A stretch of 64,000 bases of DNA, from assembly GCF_001998885.1 (NCBI RefSeq), contig NZ_CP019609.1, positions 558,001 through 622,000 on the forward strand, read 5' to 3'. The notes under the pieces are model-generated. The model was not told where the DNA came from and did no database searches. It saw only the letters and a list, made by a program, of their open reading frames with translations. The stretch comes from Vagococcus penaei. Its GTDB lineage: Bacteria; Bacillota; Bacilli; Lactobacillales; Vagococcaceae. Both the position numbers and the translations under genes were made by a program. Positions within the stretch are counted from its first letter, which is position 1; each line of letters starts with the position of its first letter. Below are positions 47,735-57,784 of this stretch, piece by piece.

Positions 47735-47759
47735 AGAATATCTCCTTTACTTAGACTAA

Positions 47760-48664
47760 TTAATCTTTACGATTTTTTGTACGTTTTATGCGTGATGTTT
47801 GATTTCTTTTTGATTGACGAATTAAATGAAGCATCACCATCAAAATCATAAGAACACCCACAATCAAACTACCAATAATAAAGAGTTGCTTAACAGTCAT
47901 TCCTTGATCACTCATAGCTACCTTTTTAGCGACACTATCAGTATAAGGAACTCGATGACCAGTCACGAGTAAACGATGACTGTTGACCATATAAGGTGTA
48001 GACGTTAATAGAGTCACTAAATCACGACTAGGTTGAATAGCAATTTTAGCTAAGTCTTTTGGTTTAACGACCTGAATTTTTTCAACTTTATAGGCCAAAT
48101 TATCAGTCAAAATATTAACCACAAAAACATCTCCAACTTCCACTTGATCTAAGTCTGTAAATAATTTTCTGCTAGCTAGCCCTCGACGTCCTGAAATAAT
48201 CGCATGTGTGCTAGCCCCACCTATTGGCATAGAGTGATTATCTAAAACAGTGACACCATTTTGTAATAAAAAATCAGTCGTTGTATCAAACATTGGTACA
48301 GTGATATTAATTTTTGGAATACTCACCGAACCAATCAGATGTTCTTTTCTAGTCCCATCAGATATGATTTCATCTTCATTAACATCCAAAAATGAATCCA
48401 AATTAACAACTACGTTATTTTTATTTTTTTTTGATTTTTTTCATTTAATGTTTTTTCTTGCAAAGCTATTGTTTCAGCATTTTTTTGTGCCATTTCTTGA
48501 CCGAATTTCTTAATCTGATAATTATCCATATAACCATTGATTGCATCAACATAAAAAGGATAGCACATAATGAGTAGACCAATCAAAAGAAGTCCAAGCA
48601 TAACTAAATGACTAATTAAACGATTATTAGGAACTGGTCGCAGCTTACGATTTTTACGTCTCAT
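47760..48664 (-). pseudogene. srtC: Class C sortase, frameshifted and with lost catalytic residues
   Basis: A pilus-polymerising sortase remnant. An N-terminal membrane helix (LVMLGLLLIGLLIMCYPFY) and a C-terminal one (LFIIGSLIVGVLMILMVML) mark class C. The frame breaks at a run of nine A (about 48423-48431). In the catalytic core the His of the usual GHRG is Arg (SGRRG, codon at 48186-48188) and the Cys of TLLTCTPY is Ser (TLLTSTPY, codon at 48000-48002). The Arg of HRLLV remains. It cannot be an active transpeptidase. It lies between the pilin and adhesin remnants. Confidence 0.88.
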
Positions 48665-48709
48665 TTTGTCCCTCCTTCTTGATTAGTTATGTTAATTAAC
48701 TCGACTTGT

Positions 48710-49935
48710 TTATGAGTGTTGACGAGATCTATTAGACCAAATACCTACCCCACCTACAACTAATTGTGGTGCTTTTGAGACTTTATCTTGTACCGCTTCA
48801 CCTTGTTTTTTAAATGAATATGTCGCCTCATTTTGGATATAAACATCCAGTACTGCAAATTTATTAATGGTAATTGTATAATAGATTCTCAAAGTTTCTC
48901 CCGAATAAGAGCTTGATGCTTTTGCCGCTTCAATTGATTTTTGATCATCGACATTATCTGTAAGATTAAATTCAAGCATAAAACTAGATGGCGCTTTTTG
49001 TGTTAATTGACCATCAATTGTTTCAGGACCTTTGACATCAACAACTTGATAGTGATTTAATAAATAATTTTCTGTATTAAGATCAACTGTCTCATCTTTT
49101 TGTGTCACAATTCGATCAATTTGGTTAAATGTCGTTCCAATTGTATTCATTAAATCTTTTACTTGTAAGTTACTATATAATGTTCGAAGACCTTCATCTG
49201 TAGAATTAGTTTCACCAATACCATTTGGTACAGTAATTCAACATAATATTGGATTTGATCACCAACATTATGCGCATAACCGGTATCTACGCTAACATCA
49301 TAAAGAATGTTTATTTCATTAACAGCTAATCAGTTTTCTTCTTTACTTTTTTTACCAACCATTTACTTATTAAATTCCTCTTTAATTGAATTCTTTGGAT
49401 ACAGCTGAATATCTGTTAATAATGTATTCGTTTCTGGGTTTTGGATAGGTAAGACAACAATCATCAGATCTGCCTTTTCATTAATATTAGAAGGTACTGA
49501 CGTTTCAAGGAATAAATAGACCTGATATTGCTTATTAAGTTTAAATGGAACAGTAAAACTTACTTGACCATTAATATCTGTGTTTCTTTCCTGATCAATC
49601 AACCCAGTTCTTGGAACCTGACCATTTTGATATTTGCGTTCAATACTATTGCTAGCAGTTTTTATAGCCGTTTTTGGTTCTTCTGTAGTTGGTGTCTTAT
49701 TAGTTCCTAATGCTTCATCGTAAGCTTGCCAAAATTTAGCTGAAACATTATATATCTCAAAACCAATACCAGTTAACGATTTGGCGTGATCAAATTGCTC
49801 CATTAGTAATCCTGTATTTTGGATTTCTCCAGGTAAATCATCATAAGCTTTTTATTTAAAGTAATCTTTACATTCTCTCGTTCATCCACTGCCATTGGTG
49901 AAGCATCTACTCCAATCCAAGGTACAGTGATTTCA
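48710..49935 (-). pseudogene. Major pilin (SpaA/EbpC-like) remnant
   Basis: Read across frames it gives a backbone-pilin pattern: VKITLNKK-AYDDLPGEIQNTG, SLTGIGFEIYNV, VPFKLNKQYQVYLFLETSVP, IQLYPKNS, then YDVSVDTGYAHNVGDQIQYYVEI and later LRIYYTITINKFA. It contains at least two internal stops (TAA at 49363-49365 and a TGA about 24-27 bases later) plus single-base shifts near 49855 and 49238. The C-terminal part with an LPXTG signal is missing; the frame ends at 48710 before the sortase. It may be fused to the preceding pilin by a deletion. Confidence 0.75.
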
Positions 49936-50557
49936 ATTCTTTTGTACTTGGTAAACGATCTTGCGTTGGCTTTGTTTTAACAATATTTGAAACATGTGTA
50001 GATTGCTCTTCAGTAGGCGCAGTTGGCTTTACCGGCTTTGACCCATCCTTATGTTTTAAATAGATATCGATAGTTTTTAAAGGGCTCTGACTATCAGATG
50101 AATAAATAGGTAATACTAGAACTATAGGAACAAAGCGCAAAGTATCAGCAGAGACTGGAGCGGATTGAACTTCTTGAATTAAATAAACTGCATCATGTGA
50201 ATTTTGCTGCATCGGAAGTGTAATAACCCCAACATCATCGACCGTAGCTAAATCAATTAACTCTATTGGTTTAGCTAATTTTAATGTATTGTTCCAAGCT
50301 TTACCAGACCATTTTTCACTAAATTCTTTGGGACTCAGAGCTTCTATTTTTTGTTCGCTGACATAAACTTCTGTTAAATCATAAATCCCTAATTCTTTAT
50401 CTAATCGTCCAGTCAACTGATGTGTAGGATCATTCGCATGAATATTTAATGTGACTTGATGACTCAAAGTGACAGCTGTCATCGTCTCACTTCCAACTAC
50501 TAAATAAACCAAACCTAAACTAACTAGCACAGGTATAAGAAAAAAAAGTTTTTTCAT
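49907..50557 (-). pseudogene. Minor pilin (EbpB-like) remnant with signal peptide
   Basis: An N-terminal signal peptide (MKKLFFLIPVLVSLGLVYLV) is followed by a SpaA-like domain (VTLNIHANDP, GIYDLTEVYV, VDDVGVITLPMQQ, AVYLIQEV, IDIYLKHKDG). It reaches RLPST, which looks like the first half of a sortase signal, but Lys replaces Gly and no membrane helix follows. The frame then shifts at four A (about 49934-49937) into the next pilin. AGGAGG lies upstream of the ATG at 50557. Either a truncated minor pilin or the head of one long broken pilin; I cannot decide. Confidence 0.7.
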
Positions 50558-50590
50558 CCTGATATGCCACCTCCTTTTTAAACTTGTCAT

Positions 50591-50880
50591 TTCTTTTATA
50601 CCGTAGAATTAAAAGTTAAATAAAGTACTTTTAAAAAACTTTGTGTATCAAAAAGACTTGAAAGAACCCTACTTATTCATTATATAATAGTAAAGTATTT
50701 TTTTATAGCTAAATCAATCATTTAGAAGTCAATTTAGTTGTAAAAAGTCAATAAAATATTTTTGTACGCTATTTTAGCTAAGTATTTTCTATAATATACC
50801 AAAAGTTGCTAATTTATCATTCAGTAGATCATACTTTTTTATCACAAATACTATTTATTGTATTTTAAATAGTTAATATA
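50591..50880. other. AT-rich intergenic stretch, no gene seen
   Basis: About 290 bases between the pilin remnant and the PcsB-like gene's terminator. No open frame, tRNA or repeat is seen. It should have held the pilus promoter, but no clear -35/-10 pair stands out. Confidence 0.5.
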
Positions 50881-50882
50881 AA

Positions 50883-50915
50883 AAAGCATCAAAACCAAAT
50901 TGGTTTTGATGCTTT
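50883..50915 (-). terminator. Terminator of the M23 hydrolase gene
   Basis: AAAGCATCAAAACC pairs with GGTTTTGATGCTTT, a near-perfect stem with a tiny loop, followed on the minus strand by T6. It lies about 75 bases after the stop at 50992. Confidence 0.85.
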
Positions 50916-50991
50916 ATCTTATGATTTTTTATTAGAAAAATTTATTACTCAAATAGTCATCATAATTTAAGAATGACTCCTACCTTTAATT

Positions 50992-52317
50992 TTACAGACC
51001 AATGAAAGAACTTGGATCCATAAAGCCACTCCATAATCCTGTACTGATACCAAAATGTAAATGGACACCCGTAGAATTACCAGTTGTTCCCATACCACCG
51101 ATCACATCTCCAGCTTGAACTTGAGAGCCACTTGCAATACCAGGTGCATTTAAATGCATATAGTATGTAAAGTAGCCATTATCATGTTGAATAATCACAT
51201 GATTACCAGCACTTGGATGAAAACTAGACTCTACAACAGTTCCCGCACGAGATGCCATAATTGGTTGACCAGAAGATCCTGCCATATCAATTCCATCATG
51301 CCATGTTCCCGCAAAACCGTTAGGATCAGGACGTCCTCCAAAACCACTTGTAATTGTGATATTTGGAATCGGTCTTTGGAAACCACTACTACTTGAAGGC
51401 AATGGCCGAGATTCAGTTGATGTAGAAGCATCACTACTTGTATTTGTATTGTTACTTGTTCCAGGGTTACTTGACGGTTTAGATAGTGAAACTGTCTCAC
51501 TTGATTCTACTGACTTAGCAGTTTGTTGAACTGTTTTTTGCGCTGCTTGTTGCTTAGCTAAAGCTTTGGCCTGAACTGCTTTTGCTTCTTTTTCACGAGC
51601 AGCTTGTTCTTTTTGTAATCTAGCATTTTCAGCAGCTATTTTTTCAGCTTGAGCTTTTTGCGCAACTAATTCTGATTTTTTGCCTTTAGCAGAATCTAAA
51701 GATTTTAAGATATCCTGTGCTAGTTTTAATTGTGCATCTTTTTCTGATTCCAATTCTGTTTGTTTAGATTTTAAATCATTCGCTTTTTGCGTTATTTCTT
51801 CCACTTTAATTTGTAACTGCTCTTGTTTTGCAGCTAATTCTTCTTGATCTTTTTTCTGTTCTTGAACAATATCATTATTAGCAGTCATCAATTTTGTATA
51901 AGCAACAGTTCGACTGATTGCATCTGATACAGATGAAGAATCCAAAATAACATTTACAAGATCTTGATCATTTTGATTAACCTGTGTAGAACGTGCCTGT
52001 TCTTCAATTTTTTCAGTACGTTTTTCAATTGCTTTTTCTAAGTTTGCAATATCAATCGTCAATTGGTTAGCTTCTTTTTCTAGAGTAACCTTTTCAGATA
52101 ATAACTGATCAGATTCTTGTGTTAAAGCGCTAATATTGGCATCAATATCAGATAATTTACGATCAGCTGAATTTTTATCTGCAGCTAATTTATTAATAAC
52201 TTTATTTTCATTGTCAATTTTTTTATCTATTGATTCAGCTTCAACTGTTCCAGCATGTGTCATAGCTACCAAACACGTTGCGGCAAAGGTGAAGATTAAC
52301 GATTTTTTTGCTTTCAT
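50992..52317 (-). CDS. Secreted M23 peptidoglycan hydrolase with coiled coil (PcsB-like)
   Basis: A cell-wall endopeptidase likely acting at division. The start is the ATG at 52317 (AGGGG upstream), giving 441 aa. Signal peptide KSLIFTFAATCLVAMTHAG cleaved near THAGTVEA; then a long coiled coil (about 30-250, with repeated Lys/Glu/Gln heptads), a Ser/Thr-rich linker (about 260-310) and a C-terminal M23 domain (HDGIDMAG with the zinc His and Asp, HLHFG with HxH). PcsB and related proteins in enterococci and streptococci share the coiled coil and work with FtsEX, which is also in this window, though PcsB itself has a CHAP domain. Confidence 0.88.
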   Translation of the reverse strand: MKAKKSLIFTFAATCLVAMTHAGTVEAESIDKKIDNENKVINKLAADKNSADRKLSDIDANISALTQESDQLLSEKVTLEKEANQLTIDIANLEKAIEKRTEKIEEQARSTQVNQNDQDLVNVILDSSSVSDAISRTVAYTKLMTANNDIVQEQKKDQEELAAKQEQLQIKVEEITQKANDLKSKQTELESEKDAQLKLAQDILKSLDSAKGKKSELVAQKAQAEKIAAENARLQKEQAAREKEAKAVQAKALAKQQAAQKTVQQTAKSVESSETVSLSKPSSNPGTSNNTNTSSDASTSTESRPLPSSSSGFQRPIPNITITSGFGGRPDPNGFAGTWHDGIDMAGSSGQPIMASRAGTVVESSFHPSAGNHVIIQHDNGYFTYYMHLNAPGIASGSQVQAGDVIGGMGTTGNSTGVHLHFGISTGLWSGFMDPSSFIGL

Positions 52318-52430
52318 TGATTTACCCCTATACACATTCTTTTTTTTGTACTTATGCTCTTAATAGACTATACCATAGATTAGCATTATATTTAGTTACA
52401 ATTTTATTACAAAAGTAAAACAATAAAAAA

Positions 52431-52452
52431 CCTAGAATTAAATAACTCTAGG
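52431..52452 (-). terminator. pst-phoU operon terminator
   Basis: CCTAGAGTTA pairs partly with TAATTCTAGG on the minus strand, followed by six T. It lies 16 bases after the phoU stop. Confidence 0.82.
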
Positions 52453-52467
52453 CTTTTATTACATTTA

Positions 52468-53142
52468 TCACTCAGGCTTCAATTTAACTTCTAACTCAGA
52501 TATTTTTCCAGTCTTTAAATACACAATCCACTCACAAACATTCGTCACGTAGTCGCCAATTCTTTCTAAGAATCCTGCAACATGCATATAATCTGCTCCG
52601 ACGACTACAGTTTCTGGATCTTCTTGCATCGCTTGAATTGAATGGTGGTAAATATCTTTAAAGTATTGATTAATTATTTCGTCGTGTTGGGCAATTTGCA
52701 TTGCGCGTTCGACATCAGTATTGACATATGCTACTAGAACCTCGTCAACCATTTTTGTCACATTCGCAGCCATTTGAGAAATTTCTTGTTCAATTTCAAG
52801 AACACGCTTATTTCCCTTAACACGAATTGTCGATTTAGCAATTGCTACAGCATGGTCAGCCATTCTTTCTAAATCACTACTAGCCTTCATGATGGTAACA
52901 ATTGTCCGTAAATCAGTCGTAACAGGTTGTTGTAAAGCAATCATTTCAAAACTTCTTTTTTCTAAATCTTGTTCCTGTTGGTTGATTGCTGCATCTTCAA
53001 CAATTACTTCTTTTGCTAAACTCTTGTCGTGATCAATAAAAGACTTAACTGATTTATTGATAGCGTGACTGACATCGTTACCCATATTATGAAACTTCGT
53101 GTGCAACTTATTTAGTTCTTCTTCAAATTGTGTTCTTAACAT
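52468..53142 (-). CDS. phoU: Phosphate transport regulator PhoU
   Basis: A six-helix metal-binding protein (224 aa) that links Pst transport to PhoR/PhoP signalling. Two PhoU repeats with the family's E/DxxxD metal motifs (ERMADHAVAIAK, ERIGDYVTNVCEW). Last gene of the pstSCAB1B2-phoU operon. Confidence 0.94.
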   Translation of the reverse strand: MLRTQFEEELNKLHTKFHNMGNDVSHAINKSVKSFIDHDKSLAKEVIVEDAAINQQEQDLEKRSFEMIALQQPVTTDLRTIVTIMKASSDLERMADHAVAIAKSTIRVKGNKRVLEIEQEISQMAANVTKMVDEVLVAYVNTDVERAMQIAQHDEIINQYFKDIYHHSIQAMQEDPETVVVGADYMHVAGFLERIGDYVTNVCEWIVYLKTGKISELEVKLKPE

Positions 53143-53185
53143 TATTTCTCATCCCCCTATAATCAATTGGTTGCTCCTTAATCCT

Positions 53186-53938
53186 TTAACCAAACTTACC
53201 AGAAACATAGTCATCCGTCTCTTGCTTACTTGGATTCAAGAATATTTTCTTTGTTTTATCGTATTCGATTAAGTGACCATTCAAGAAGAATGCTGTTTTA
53301 TCCGAAATACGTGACGCTTGTTGCATATTATGTGTCACCATAATCATTGTGTACTGATTTTTTAATTCTAGTAGCATATTTTCTATTTTACCACTAGATA
53401 CCGGATCTAGTGCACTAGTTGGCTCATCCAATAGAATAACTTTTGGTTTAACTGCTAAAACCCTTGCAATACAGACACGTTGCTGTTGTCCACCAGATAG
53501 AGATAACGCGCTTTTATTCAATTTATCTTTCACATCATCCCAAACAGCTGCAGCTTGTAAACTTTCTTCAACAATTTGGTCTAACTCTTCTTTTGAATGT
53601 TTTCCTTCTAATCTTAAGCCATAAATAACATTATCATAGATTGAAAAAGGAAATGGATTAGGCTGTTGAAAGACCATTCCAATTTGTTTACGTAATGACA
53701 CAATATCCATTTTCGGACTATAAATATCATCATCACGATAAGTTACTTTACCTGTGATTGTAACATTAGGAATTAAGTCATTCATGCGATTTAACGTTCT
53801 CAAATAGGTTGACTTACCACAACCAGACGGACCAATTAGAGCCGTTATTCCACCCTCATCAAAATTCATTGTAATACCTTTAAGTGCTTCGTTTTTACCA
53901 TAATATAGATGCAGATCATTCGATTCAATAATTGACAT
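53186..53938 (-). CDS. pstB1: Phosphate ABC transporter ATPase
   Basis: ATPase subunit of the high-affinity phosphate importer: Walker [10 protein letters not shown], signature [14 protein letters not shown], Walker [14 protein letters not shown]. Length 250 aa. It lies downstream of a second pstB copy with which it shares most of its sequence; paired pstB genes are usual in Lactobacillales. Confidence 0.95.
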   Translation of the reverse strand: MSIIESNDLHLYYGKNEALKGITMNFDEGGITALIGPSGCGKSTYLRTLNRMNDLIPNVTITGKVTYRDDDIYSPKMDIVSLRKQIGMVFQQPNPFPFSIYDNVIYGLRLEGKHSKEELDQIVEESLQAAAVWDDVKDKLNKSALSLSGGQQQRVCIARVLAVKPKVILLDEPTSALDPVSSGKIENMLLELKNQYTMIMVTHNMQQASRISDKTAFFLNGHLIEYDKTKKIFLNPSKQETDDYVSGKFG

Positions 53939-53949
53939 AAGGCTCCTCC

Positions 53950-54756
53950 TTAACCAAAGTGACCTGATACATAGTCATCAGTCGCTTGAATTTTTGGTCT
54001 TGTAAATATTTTTCTTGTCTTGTCATATTCCATCACTTTACCCATATAGAAAAATGCCGTATAATCACTAATTCTCGAAGCCTGTTGCATATTATGTGTC
54101 ACGATGACAATCGTATAGTTTTCCTTCAAGTTAACTAACGTTTCTTCTACCTTACTTGTTGAGATTGGATCTAAAGCACTTGCTGGCTCATCGAGCAACA
54201 ATATATCAGGTTTCATTGCAATAGCTCGCGCAATACATAAACGCTGCTGTTGACCACCAGATAATGCTAACGCACTTTTATTTAATTGATCTTTTACCTG
54301 TTCCCATAACGCTGCTTGTTTTAAACTAGTTTCAACAATTTCATCTAATTGTTTTTTGTCCTTCAAACCATGACGCCTTAAGGCAAAAGTAATATTATCA
54401 TAAATAGATTTACTAAACGGATTGGGTCGTTGAAAAACCATACCTATATGTTTACGCATTTCAAAAACATCAATCGCTGGTGAGTTAACATCGGTGTCAG
54501 CATAAATGATTTTACCGGTAACCTTTGTATTGGCTATCTCATCATTCATACGATTCAATGACCTTAAATAGGTTGATTTTCCACAGCCTGATGGCCCAAT
54601 TAATGAAGTGATTTTATTCTTTTCAAACTCTAAGGATACACCTTTAATTGCTTCATTATCACCATACCAGACATGAACATCTTCTGTTTCTAAAGCTATT
54701 TCCTGATGCGAGTCAAATCGGGTGATATGTGTCTCATCTAAATTATATTTTGTCAT
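53950..54756 (-). CDS. pstB2: Phosphate ABC transporter ATPase, second copy
   Basis: A paralogue of the next gene (268 aa, with an N-terminal extension of about 20 residues). Walker [10 protein letters not shown], signature [14 protein letters not shown], Walker [14 protein letters not shown]. It may form homo- or heterodimers with the other ATPase. Confidence 0.95.
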   Translation of the reverse strand: MTKYNLDETHITRFDSHQEIALETEDVHVWYGDNEAIKGVSLEFEKNKITSLIGPSGCGKSTYLRSLNRMNDEIANTKVTGKIIYADTDVNSPAIDVFEMRKHIGMVFQRPNPFSKSIYDNITFALRRHGLKDKKQLDEIVETSLKQAALWEQVKDQLNKSALALSGGQQQRLCIARAIAMKPDILLLDEPASALDPISTSKVEETLVNLKENYTIVIVTHNMQQASRISDYTAFFYMGKVMEYDKTRKIFTRPKIQATDDYVSGHFG

Positions 54757-54769
54757 TTTCCTTACCTAC

Positions 54770-55654
54770 CTAAGCTGATGTAATTTTCTTATGAAGTTTC
54801 TTACCAATAAAACGTGCTAAGAAATTAAATAGCAATACAGCAATAATTAATACCGCAGACGCGCCTGCAGATACTTGGGCACCGTCTGGCATATTACCTT
54901 CACTATTAACTTTCCAAATATGGACTGCTAGTGTTTCAGCCTGCCTAAAGATATTTAATGGACTAGAAATACTTAACGGATTCCAATTAGAGAAATCGAG
55001 TGCTGGAGCACTTTGACCGGCTGTATAAATTAAGGCTGCTGCTTCACCAAAAATACGTCCAGCACCTAAAATAACACCGGTTAAAATACCAGGTAATGCT
55101 TCAGGAATGACAACACGTGTCACAGTTTCCCAACGTGATAATCCTAGTGCTAAACCGGCTTCACGTTGTGTAAAATGGACTGCTTTCAACGATTCTTCTA
55201 CATTACGTGTCAATAGTGGTAAATTGAAGAAAGTTAGTGCTAATGCACCGGAAATAATTGAAAACCCAAATCCAGCCTGAATAACAAAAATCAAGAAACC
55301 AAAGAGACCTACTACAACTGAGGGTAATGAACTCAACACTTCAATCGCAGTTCGAACGACATCTGTTAACCAGTTTTTTCGCGCGTATTCGGATAAATAA
55401 ATACCCGCACCCAACGAAATTGGAACACTAATTAACATCGTAATAATTAATAAATAAAATGAGTTAAATAATTGAATTCCTATTCCACCACCAGCTTGAA
55501 AACTTTTTGATGGCTTAGTTAAAAAATTCCAAGAAATATGTGGTACTCCACGAACTAAAATATATAAAATTAAACTAGCTAAAATTGCAATGATAATTCC
55601 CGCAATCGTGTACAGTACACCTGTTGCTAACTTGTCAGCTTTTTTGGCATTCAT
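54770..55654 (-). CDS. pstA: Phosphate ABC transporter permease PstA
   Basis: Membrane subunit with about six helices. The EAA-loop (REAGLALGLSRWETVTRVVIPEALPGILTG, shown here only as its core ALGLSRWETV) contacts the ATPase. Length 294 aa. It begins at the base after the pstC stop codon. Confidence 0.94.
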   Translation of the reverse strand: MNAKKADKLATGVLYTIAGIIIAILASLILYILVRGVPHISWNFLTKPSKSFQAGGGIGIQLFNSFYLLIITMLISVPISLGAGIYLSEYARKNWLTDVVRTAIEVLSSLPSVVVGLFGFLIFVIQAGFGFSIISGALALTFFNLPLLTRNVEESLKAVHFTQREAGLALGLSRWETVTRVVIPEALPGILTGVILGAGRIFGEAAALIYTAGQSAPALDFSNWNPLSISSPLNIFRQAETLAVHIWKVNSEGNMPDGAQVSAGASAVLIIAVLLFNFLARFIGKKLHKKITSA

Positions 55655-56575
55655 TTATTTTAGTGCCCCCTTTTTCCCAATTAAGCGTGTAATAACATTA
55701 AAGAATAGTGACATCAATAATAACAATAGTGCAAGTGACCATAACACATTATTTTCAAGTGTCCCCATAATAGTATTACCAATTCCCATCGTTAGAACAC
55801 TTGTTAAAGTTGACGCTGGGGTAATCAGGTTATGTGGCATTAATGATGCATTACCAATAACCATTTGAATAGCTAAGGCTTCACCAAATGCACGTGCCAT
55901 TCCGAAAACAACTGCGGTTAAAATACCAGGAACAGCTGCTCTTAAAACAACCTTATAAATTGTTTGCCATCTTGTAGCACCTAAAGCCAATGAGGCCTCA
56001 CGATAATGTCTTGGAACGGATTTTAATGCATCAACTGTCATTGACGTTACTGTTGGTAAAATCATAACGAAAAGAACAAATGTTCCGGCTAGGATACCAA
56101 AACCAGATCCGCCAAATACATTTCGAACAGCAGGTACAATTACTGAAAGTCCAATAAATCCATAAACAACAGATGGGATACCAACTAATAATTCAATAAC
56201 TGGTTGTAAAATTTTAGTCCCTAATTTAGGTGAAATTTCTGTCATAAAGACTGCTGCCCCAATAGCAAATGGTGTAGCAATCAAAGCTGATAAGAGAGTA
56301 ACGACAAAAGATCCAGTTAACATCGGTAATGCCCCAACTAGTGGTTGACCATTTTCACCTGTTGAACTAGGATTCCATTCTTTACCGAAAATAAAATCAA
56401 AAACATTTACTTTATCTGTAAAGAAAGTCGCTAGACCCTTACTAGCAACAAAATAGAAGATTGCGACTACGACTGCAACAATTAATAGAATAGCAAGAAA
56501 ACTAATTGTTTTACCAAATTGTTCTAGTTTCGCTTTCTTTGATTTTTTTAACAACTTTTTCTGAATTTCTTCCAA
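55655..56575 (-). CDS. pstC: Phosphate ABC transporter permease PstC
   Basis: Second membrane subunit (306 aa, about six helices). EAA-loop core REASLALGATRWQT, and LVGIPSVVYGFIGLSV typical of PstC. Follows pstS by 31 bases. Confidence 0.94.
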   Translation of the reverse strand: MEEIQKKLLKKSKKAKLEQFGKTISFLAILLIVAVVVAIFYFVASKGLATFFTDKVNVFDFIFGKEWNPSSTGENGQPLVGALPMLTGSFVVTLLSALIATPFAIGAAVFMTEISPKLGTKILQPVIELLVGIPSVVYGFIGLSVIVPAVRNVFGGSGFGILAGTFVLFVMILPTVTSMTVDALKSVPRHYREASLALGATRWQTIYKVVLRAAVPGILTAVVFGMARAFGEALAIQMVIGNASLMPHNLITPASTLTSVLTMGIGNTIMGTLENNVLWSLALLLLLMSLFFNVITRLIGKKGALK

Positions 56576-56606
56576 CTGTATTGCCCCCTATAAATGTTAG
56601 GATAGT

Positions 56607-57461
56607 TTAATTTTTGATAATATTACCTTGTGCATCTCTTGCAACTTGCATCTTAGAAACTGGAATATAGCCTAGCTGAGGAACAATATCATTTTGAACC
56701 TCGTCAGATACCATATAGGCTAAGAAATCTTTTGTTAAGCCTTTGGGTTCCCCTTTAGTATACATGTGTTCATATGACCAAATAATCCATTGATTAGTCA
56801 TAACATTCTCTTCGGTTGGTTTTACTCCATCAATTGTTAAGATTGCAACGTCTTTTGTCACGTAAGAGAATGCCACGTAACTAATTGCACCAGGTGTAGT
56901 GCTAACAATTTGTCTTACCATACCTGTCGACTCTTGATCTTGTGACCGTTTAGCATCTGCTCCTTTAAGTACCCATTGCTCAAAGGTATAACGACTACCA
57001 CTTCCAGCAGCACGATTGATTAGAACAACTGGTAAGTCCTTCCCACCAACTTCTTTCCAATTAGTAATTTCTCCAGTAAAAATTTTTTTCAAATTATCCA
57101 TTGAAATATCTTTAACGCCAACTTCTTTATTAACAATAGGTGTTAAGCCGACAACTGCTACCTGATGGTCAACTAATTCTTTACTGTCAATACCAGATTT
57201 TTCTTCAGCAAATAAATCAGAATTACCAATTTCAACAGCTCCAGATTGAACTTGACTTAATCCAGTACCGCTACCACCACCTTGGACATTAATAAATTTA
57301 CCCAAATGTTGACTACTGTATTGTTCGCCAGCCGCCTCGACTAATGGTTGCATAGCTGATGAACCAACCGCATTGATTGACTCCCCATTATCTACTTTAC
57401 CACAACCAACAAAAAGTACTGACATCCCTAATAGCGTTAAACTTTTTACTACATTTTTCAC
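56607..57461 (-). CDS. pstS: Phosphate-binding lipoprotein PstS
   Basis: Substrate-binding protein of the importer (284 aa). Lipoprotein signal with lipobox LFVGC, Cys at residue 20. Phosphate-binding segments: VGSSAMQPLVE, GGGSGTGLSQVQSG, and RAAGSGSRYTFEQWV. It starts with a GTG that has GGGGG 7 bases upstream; the nearby ATG is out of frame. Confidence 0.94.
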   Translation of the reverse strand: MKNVVKSLTLLGMSVLFVGCGKVDNGESINAVGSSAMQPLVEAAGEQYSSQHLGKFINVQGGGSGTGLSQVQSGAVEIGNSDLFAEEKSGIDSKELVDHQVAVVGLTPIVNKEVGVKDISMDNLKKIFTGEITNWKEVGGKDLPVVLINRAAGSGSRYTFEQWVLKGADAKRSQDQESTGMVRQIVSTTPGAISYVAFSYVTKDVAILTIDGVKPTEENVMTNQWIIWSYEHMYTKGEPKGLTKDFLAYMVSDEVQNDIVPQLGYIPVSKMQVARDAQGNIIKN

Positions 57462-57481
57462 AGGTGTACCCCCTAGTTATT

Positions 57482-57581
57482 TTTACATATAATTTACAAA
57501 TATTCACTATCAGCTAAAGTTCCCAAACTAAACATATAGTTTAAGAAAGAAAAAATCAAGTATTTTTACAATCATTTTACA
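57482..57581. promoter_or_regulatory. Pho-box-like direct repeats upstream of pstS
   Basis: TTTACA occurs at 57482-57487 and 57493-57498, and again at 57565-57570 and 57576-57581, each pair with an 11-base period (TTTACA-N5-TTTACA). This fits tandem PhoP half-sites TT(A/T/C)ACA. They lie on the strand opposite the gene. A minus-strand TTGATT and TATGTT about 17 bases apart could be the promoter between the two pairs. Confidence 0.55.
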
Positions 57582-57644
57582 ATAGTTTCCCATTTTTAAT
57601 CATAAACTAACGAAATTATTGAAAAAGACAATTTTATATAGCAA

Positions 57645-57685
57645 AAGCTCTGAACAAAACTGATTATCAGCTTTGCTCAGAGCTT
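57645..57685 (-). terminator. Hairpin terminator after ftsX
   Basis: AAGCTCTGA and TCAGAGCTT pair with an inner CTGA/TCAG extension; the T tract is short (TTTTG). It lies 100 bases after ftsX and before the pst operon. Confidence 0.7.
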
Positions 57686-57784
57686 AGTATCTGACACAAC
57701 AATCACCATATAAAGCTAATGTTTGTTACGCATATTTTATTAGTGTCTTTAGAGGTTTGCTTAATTTATTATTTTTTACAAAAG

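Noticed and set aside
50591-50880. A small RNA or hidden gene between the pilus locus and the hydrolase gene
   Set aside because: Only AT-rich sequence, with no convincing promoter-terminator pair or open frame.
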